DNA of 10,061 nucleotides from contig JAUTXM010000489.1 of assembly GCA_030838025.1 (NCBI GenBank), positions 1 through 10,061 of the forward strand. The letters are read 5' to 3'. The position numbers were made by a program, and so were the translations under genes. Positions within the stretch are counted from its first letter, which is position 1. Every line of letters starts with the position of its first letter. The stretch comes from Acidimicrobiaceae bacterium (GTDB lineage: Bacteria; Actinomycetota; Acidimicrobiia; Acidimicrobiales; Palsa-688). Positions 6,330-10,061 of the stretch are shown here, piece after piece. The notes below the pieces were generated by a model that worked only from the letters and a program-made list of their open reading frames with translations, had not been told where the DNA came from and did not search any database.

Positions 6330-7190
6330 ATGGCGGCCATCTTGATGCCGGGCGGTCCCGTTGCCGACGCGGTCTATGCCGAAGTCGGGGAACGGGTCAA
6401 GGCGCTCGCCGCGGCCGGCACGACCGTGGGACTAGGGACCATCCTGGTCGGCGACGACCCCGCGTCAGCCGGGTACATCGCCAAGAAACACGAGATGTGC
6501 CAGCGCTACGGGCTGGTCTCACTCCACCAGCAACTCCCCGCCGACGCGTCCCAAGGCGACCTCCTGTCGGCCGTGGCCCGCTTCAACGCCGACCCGGCCG
6601 TCGACGCATTCTTGATCCAGAATCCCGTCCCCGCCGGGTTCGACTTCACCGCCGCCATGGTCGCCGTCGACCCCACCAAGGACGCCGACGGCCTTCATCC
6701 GGTCAACCTGGGACTGCTGGCCCTCGGCGCACCCGGTCCCCGGCCCTGTACCCCGGCCGGCATCCAGGCCCTGCTGGCGTATTACGACGTGCCCGTAGCG
6801 GGCCGCAACGTCGTGATCGTGGGCCGGGGCCCCACCCTCGGGCGGCCCCTGTCGCTGCTACTGGCGTTGAAGGAGCCCCACGCCAACGCTGCCGTCACCG
6901 TCGTGCACACCGGGGTGAAGGATTGGGCCGACTACACCCGTCGAGCCGATGTCGTGGTGGGGGCCGCCGGCGTTGCCGGCATGATCACTCCCGATGTCAT
7001 CCGCCCGGGGGCGGCCGTGGTCGGCGGCGGGATCACTTGGGAGGGCCGGCGGCTGCTCTCGGACGTGGACGAATCCTGTGCCGAGGTGGCGGGGTGGATC
7101 ACGCCCCGGTTGGGCGGTGTCGGCGTGACGACCGTGGCGTTGCTGCTCCGAAACACCGTCGACTGCGCCGAACGCCGCGCCTCGCGGTAG
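6330..7190 (+). CDS. folD: Bifunctional methylenetetrahydrofolate dehydrogenase / methenyltetrahydrofolate cyclohydrolase
   Basis: Interconverts 5,10-methylene-, 5,10-methenyl- and 10-formyl-THF with NADP, supplying the formyl donor used by PurN and PurH just upstream. At 286 residues it is of normal length. Catalytic residues known from the family are present: Y49 and K53 (SAGYIAKK), Q97, and D120 in PTKDADG. The nucleotide-binding Rossmann part has VIVGRGPTLGRPLSLLL. Two usually conserved signatures deviate: QLPLP reads QNPVP at 97-101, and PGGVGPMT reads LGGVGVTT at 261-268. This suggests a divergent FolD branch rather than loss of function. The ATG at 6330 matches the expected N-terminus; a second ATG 5 codons later is possible. 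No clear ribosome site is seen. It ends 109 nt before the end of the convergent thiamine enzyme gene. Confidence 0.94.
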   Translation: MAAILMPGGPVADAVYAEVGERVKALAAAGTTVGLGTILVGDDPASAGYIAKKHEMCQRYGLVSLHQQLPADASQGDLLSAVARFNADPAVDAFLIQNPVPAGFDFTAAMVAVDPTKDADGLHPVNLGLLALGAPGPRPCTPAGIQALLAYYDVPVAGRNVVIVGRGPTLGRPLSLLLALKEPHANAAVTVVHTGVKDWADYTRRADVVVGAAGVAGMITPDVIRPGAAVVGGGITWEGRRLLSDVDESCAEVAGWITPRLGGVGVTTVALLLRNTVDCAERRASR

Positions 7191-7198
7191 AGGTCGGC

Positions 7199-7250
7199 AC
7201 CGTTCTTGCCACAAACCGACGTTATATATACATCCAGTGGCAAAAACGGT
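7199..7250. terminator. 14-bp inverted repeat with AT-rich loop between convergent genes
   Basis: The arms ACCGTTCTTGCCAC (7199-7212) and GTGGCAAAAACGGT (7237-7250) pair over 14 bp around a 24-nt loop containing TTATATATA. In plus-strand RNA there is one C-A mismatch; in minus-strand RNA the same position is a G-U wobble, so the helix is continuous. It lies just after folD and after the thiamine enzyme gene, so it may end both transcripts. No U-tract follows on either strand, and it is strikingly AT-rich for this DNA. A factor-binding site or remnant of a small repeat element is the alternative. The rest of the 109-nt spacer shows nothing else recognisable. Confidence 0.5.
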
Positions 7251-7299
7251 TGCTACGAGGCGATGAAGCCGTGTGTCCCGACCGTGATGTCGACAAAAA

Positions 7300-9309
7300 T
7301 CACACCAGCAGCGGGTCGGCGCATACTTCCACCAGTGCCGGCCCGGGGTGGGCCAACGCTGCCGCCAGCGCCTCGGCCAGTTGCGGCCGCGTGGCGACCC
7401 GGTAACCGGCGGCGCCGCACAACGTGGCAAAGGCGGCGAAATCGGGGTTGTGCAGCCCGGTCTGCCACACCTGCCACTCACCGGCCCGCTGCTCCTTGCT
7501 GATCTTGCCCAGCTCGCCGTTGTTGAGCAGGACGTGGGTGAGGTTCATGCCGTATTTCACCGCAGTGGTCAGCTCCATGGCGTACTGCCCGAAGCCCCCA
7601 TCGCCGCTCACACTCACCACCGGGCGGCTTTTCCCCACCGCTGCCCAGGCACCCAAGGCGGCCGGCAGGGCGAAGCCGATCGACCCCAAGTACCCCGACA
7701 TCAGCACGTCCTGGCCGCCCGAGACCTCGAAGTAGCGGCCGAAGGAGTAGGCGTTGTTCCCCACGTCGACGCACAGCACGGCGTCGTCGGGCACCAGGTC
7801 GCTCATGGCGTCGAAGACGGTGGCGGAGTTCATGCCCTGGCCGAAATCGTCGGCCCGGCGGCGCGCCTTCTCGTCCCGCCAGATCTCCCAGCGTTCGGCG
7901 ACCTCGGGACGAGGGTTGGGAAAATGGTCGTCGGTGGGCAGGGCCGCCGCGATCAGCCGGGCCGTGACGCCGACATGGCCGAGGACCGGTACCTCGACGG
8001 CGTGGAAACGACCAAGCGCCATGGGGTCGAAATCGACCTGGACGATCGGCTTGTAGGCCGCGATCCCGGTGTGGTTGGAAAACGAGGCGCCGAAGGCCAC
8101 CACCAGGTCGCATTCGTTCATGAACCATGAGGCGATCGGCGTGCCACTGCGGCCGAGGACGCCGCAGCCAAGCGGGTGATGGTCAGAGATCTGGCCCTTG
8201 GCCTTGAACGTGGTCGCCACGGGCGCCCCGATCTGTTCGGCCAGGGCAATGACCGCGTCCATGTGGTGGCGGGCGCCGTTGCCGACGATGATCAGCGGGC
8301 GCTCGGCGCGTGCGATGCGCTCCACCGCCGCCTGCAGCGCCTCGGCCGGCGGGGCGATCTCGCGGTTGGGGACCCGCCCCGCGGGACCGCCTGGACGTTG
8401 GCCAGTGGCGGGGAGGTTCTGCACCTCGTCGGGAAACACCAGGTGGGCCACGTCGCGCTCCAACAACGCCGTCTTGCAGGCCAGATTCACCAGCTCGGCG
8501 TGGTCGGAACTGGCGAGCACGCTGTGTGTCGAGCGGGCCACTGCGGCGAAGGCGGCGTTCAGGTCCACATCCTGGAAGGCGCCTCGGCCGAGGACCTTGG
8601 AGGGCACCTGGCCCGACAAGGCCAGCACCGGAGCCCGGTCGGCCTTGGCATCGTAGAGACCGGTGAGCAGGTTGGTCGAGCCGGGGCCGGCGATGCCGAA
8701 ACAGGCCGCCAGGCCCCCGGTCAGCTTGCCGTAGGCGCTGGCCGCGAACGACGCCGCACCCTCGTGGCGGATGCCGATGAAGGTGAGCTCGCCGCGCTCC
8801 TCGGCGGCTCGGAAGGCGTCGGCCAGGCCCAGATTGGAATGGCCCACCATGCCGAAGACATGGGTGACGCCCCAGTTGATCATCGTCTCGACCATCACAT
8901 CCGACACGGTGCGGACCCGGGCGATCTCGGGGGGCAGGGCGACATAGACGCCGTCGTCGCGGACCTCGGTGCGGTAGCCGGCCGGGGCGTCGGTGAAGCC
9001 TGGGGGCGGGGTGCCGTTGCACGGCGAGTAGTCGTAGCCGTGCCACGGACAGCGCAGCCACCCCTTTTCGATCGACCCCTCGCCGAGTGGGCCGCCTTGG
9101 TGGGGGCATCGGTTGTCGAGGGCGCCGTAACCACCCCGGTAATGGGTGAGCGCCAAGGAGCGGTGCCCGATGGTGACCGTCTTGACCCGGCCCTCGGGCA
9201 GTTCGTCGGGCTCCAGCGCCTTGTACCAGTCGTCACCCCCCTCTCCGGGCGTCAATGGCGGCGGCTCGAGCGACGGTTCGGGCACGGCTCGCGACGCGGT
9301 GGTGGCCAT
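7300..9309 (-). CDS. Rieske [2Fe-2S] domain fused to a pyruvate-oxidase-like thiamine diphosphate enzyme
   Basis: A 669-residue fusion. Residues about 28-126 form a Rieske ferredoxin-type domain with all four cluster ligands: C68 and H70 (CPH), C87 and H90 (CPWH). From about 132 the protein is a three-domain thiamine enzyme of the acetolactate synthase / pyruvate oxidase family: the N-terminal pyrimidine-binding domain with catalytic E183 (IRHEGA), a PoxB-like GAFQDVD stretch, a middle domain that in PoxB binds FAD (FGASFSNH, VQVDFDP), and the diphosphate-binding domain with GDG at 569-571 running to NN at 596-597. It ends at PALVEVCADPLLV, without the C-terminal tail by which PoxB binds membranes. 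The likely reaction is oxidative decarboxylation of pyruvate or another 2-oxoacid, with electrons leaving via the Rieske centre; the substrate is not determined. The ATG at 9309 overlaps the upstream stop by 1 nt (TGATG); an in-frame start 16 codons earlier lacks family sequence. Confidence 0.9.
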   Translation of the reverse strand: MATTASRAVPEPSLEPPPLTPGEGGDDWYKALEPDELPEGRVKTVTIGHRSLALTHYRGGYGALDNRCPHQGGPLGEGSIEKGWLRCPWHGYDYSPCNGTPPPGFTDAPAGYRTEVRDDGVYVALPPEIARVRTVSDVMVETMINWGVTHVFGMVGHSNLGLADAFRAAEERGELTFIGIRHEGAASFAASAYGKLTGGLAACFGIAGPGSTNLLTGLYDAKADRAPVLALSGQVPSKVLGRGAFQDVDLNAAFAAVARSTHSVLASSDHAELVNLACKTALLERDVAHLVFPDEVQNLPATGQRPGGPAGRVPNREIAPPAEALQAAVERIARAERPLIIVGNGARHHMDAVIALAEQIGAPVATTFKAKGQISDHHPLGCGVLGRSGTPIASWFMNECDLVVAFGASFSNHTGIAAYKPIVQVDFDPMALGRFHAVEVPVLGHVGVTARLIAAALPTDDHFPNPRPEVAERWEIWRDEKARRRADDFGQGMNSATVFDAMSDLVPDDAVLCVDVGNNAYSFGRYFEVSGGQDVLMSGYLGSIGFALPAALGAWAAVGKSRPVVSVSGDGGFGQYAMELTTAVKYGMNLTHVLLNNGELGKISKEQRAGEWQVWQTGLHNPDFAAFATLCGAAGYRVATRPQLAEALAAALAHPGPALVEVCADPLLV

Positions 9310-10058
9310 CAGCGGTAGTCGGGGTTGGGGTAGTCGAAGCGGCAGCCCGCGTCCCACGCCGAGCGCTGGTTGCCGTGCACCGGGATGCCGCCCGCGTCCT
9401 TCAGCATGCGGCCCAGGTGCAGCAGGTTCCAGGTCATGAAGGTGGTGTTGCGATTGGTGAAGTCGTTGTCCGGGCCACCCGAACCCGGGTCCAGGTACGA
9501 CGGGCCCGGACCCGCCTCACCGATCCAGCCCGCGTCCGCCTGAGGCGGGATGACATAGCCCAGGTGTTGCAGGGAGTACAGGATGTTCATGGCGCAGTGC
9601 TTCACGCCGTCCTCGTTGCCGGTCACGAGGCAACCGCCGACCCGGCCGTAGAACGCGTACTGGCCCGCGTTATTCAACAGATGCGAGTTGCCGTAGAGGC
9701 GTTCGATGATCTTGGTGCACACCGAGGACTTCTCCCCGAGCCAGATGGACGTGCACAGCACCAAGATGTCGGCCGAGTCGACCATCTCGAAGATGGCCGG
9801 CCACTCGTCACGGTCCCAGCCGTGCTCGGTCATGTCGGGCCAGACGCCGGTCGCGATGTCGTGGTCGATGGCGCGGACAACGTCGACGGTCACGCCTTGG
9901 CGGCGCATGATCTCCATCGAGCGGTCCGCCAGGCCCTGGGTGTGCGACAGCTCCGGCGAGCGCTTCAGGGTGCAGTTGACGTACAGCGCCCGGAGATCGC
10001 TGAAGTCCCATTGGCTCTGGGTCGCCAACTGCTCCATCTTCGGTGTGAGCTCCATCAC
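9309..10058 (-). CDS. Flavodoxin-fold NAD(P)H-dependent oxidoreductase (FMN reductase / WrbA-like)
   Basis: About 249 residues. A flavodoxin-like fold is indicated by a first strand and loop LYVNCTLKRSPELSHT (about 25-40), where the FMN phosphate would bind, the strand ADILVLCTSIWLGEKSS where the flavin ring is usually contacted, and GGCLVTGNEDGVKHCAMNIL. The order matches NADPH-dependent FMN reductases and flavodoxin-family proteins; FMN is expected as cofactor, the electron partner is unknown. The C-terminal third (after about 185) is rich in Gly, Asn and Asp and resembles nothing I recognise. It shares a 1-nt stop/start overlap with the Rieske-thiamine enzyme, so the two are co-translated and may exchange electrons. 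The start is uncertain: GTG at 10058, ATG at 10055 and ATG at 10037 are all in frame, and only 3 nt of upstream sequence is visible, so the gene could begin outside the window. Confidence 0.82.
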   Translation of the reverse strand: MMELTPKMEQLATQSQWDFSDLRALYVNCTLKRSPELSHTQGLADRSMEIMRRQGVTVDVVRAIDHDIATGVWPDMTEHGWDRDEWPAIFEMVDSADILVLCTSIWLGEKSSVCTKIIERLYGNSHLLNNAGQYAFYGRVGGCLVTGNEDGVKHCAMNILYSLQHLGYVIPPQADAGWIGEAGPGPSYLDPGSGGPDNDFTNRNTTFMTWNLLHLGRMLKDAGGIPVHGNQRSAWDAGCRFDYPNPDYR

Positions 10059-10061
10059 TCC

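Noticed and set aside
4361..6340. A very long open frame (659 codons) on the minus strand opposite purH
   Set aside because: It mirrors a strongly supported gene, its protein has no recognisable motif, and its Arg/Gly/His-rich make-up is typical of antisense frames in GC-rich DNA.
8176..9318. A 380-codon plus-strand open frame opposite the Rieske-thiamine gene
   Set aside because: Low-complexity antisense translation without motifs, whereas the minus-strand frame has complete Rieske and thiamine-enzyme signatures.
9310..9357. Earlier start for the Rieske-thiamine protein at 9357
   Set aside because: The 16 extra residues lie inside the end of the flavoprotein gene and look like frame-shadow sequence; the TGATG overlap favours 9309.

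Overview
The window is GC-rich bacterial DNA with tightly packed, overlapping genes, frequent GTG starts and candidate leaderless promoters. Together with the gene families present, this suggests a high-GC actinobacterium. Some protein wording (the FolD variant, the CLC variant, the coupled mutase subunit) would fit an Acidimicrobiia-like lineage, but that narrower placement is only an inference. No tRNA, rRNA, CRISPR array, integrase or transposase is visible. Apart from one AT-rich intergenic island the region looks like stable chromosome.

Layout. (1) Positions 1-1498, minus strand: a membrane-anchored protein with a degenerate Rieske-like fold, overlapping by 4 nt a CLC-family chloride channel/transporter that runs off the left edge. 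(2) Positions 1517-4060, plus strand: a stand-alone B12-binding subunit of an acyl-CoA mutase, then sucC and sucD, all overlapping. This set would turn a methylmalonyl-CoA-type product, succinyl-CoA, into succinate plus a nucleoside triphosphate. (3) Positions 4143-7190, plus strand: purN, purH and folD, a purine and one-carbon module. FolD makes the 10-formyl-tetrahydrofolate that PurN and PurH consume. (4) Positions 7300-10058, minus strand: a flavodoxin-fold protein followed, with a 1-nt stop/start overlap, by a fusion of a complete Rieske [2Fe-2S] domain to a pyruvate-oxidase-like thiamine diphosphate enzyme. It converges on folD across a 109-nt spacer holding a large inverted repeat.

The most unusual item is unit 4. 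The enzyme looks like PoxB in its three thiamine-enzyme domains, lacks the PoxB C-terminal membrane tail, and carries an N-terminal iron-sulfur domain beside a flavoprotein gene. This reads like a soluble redox chain for 2-oxoacid oxidation. Second is unit 1, where a Rieske-like protein that has lost its cluster ligands is translationally coupled to a CLC protein with channel-like residues. Two candidate promoters (before the B12 gene and before purN) have the same geometry, a TANNNT hexamer exactly 7 nt before a GTG start, suggesting leaderless mRNAs.
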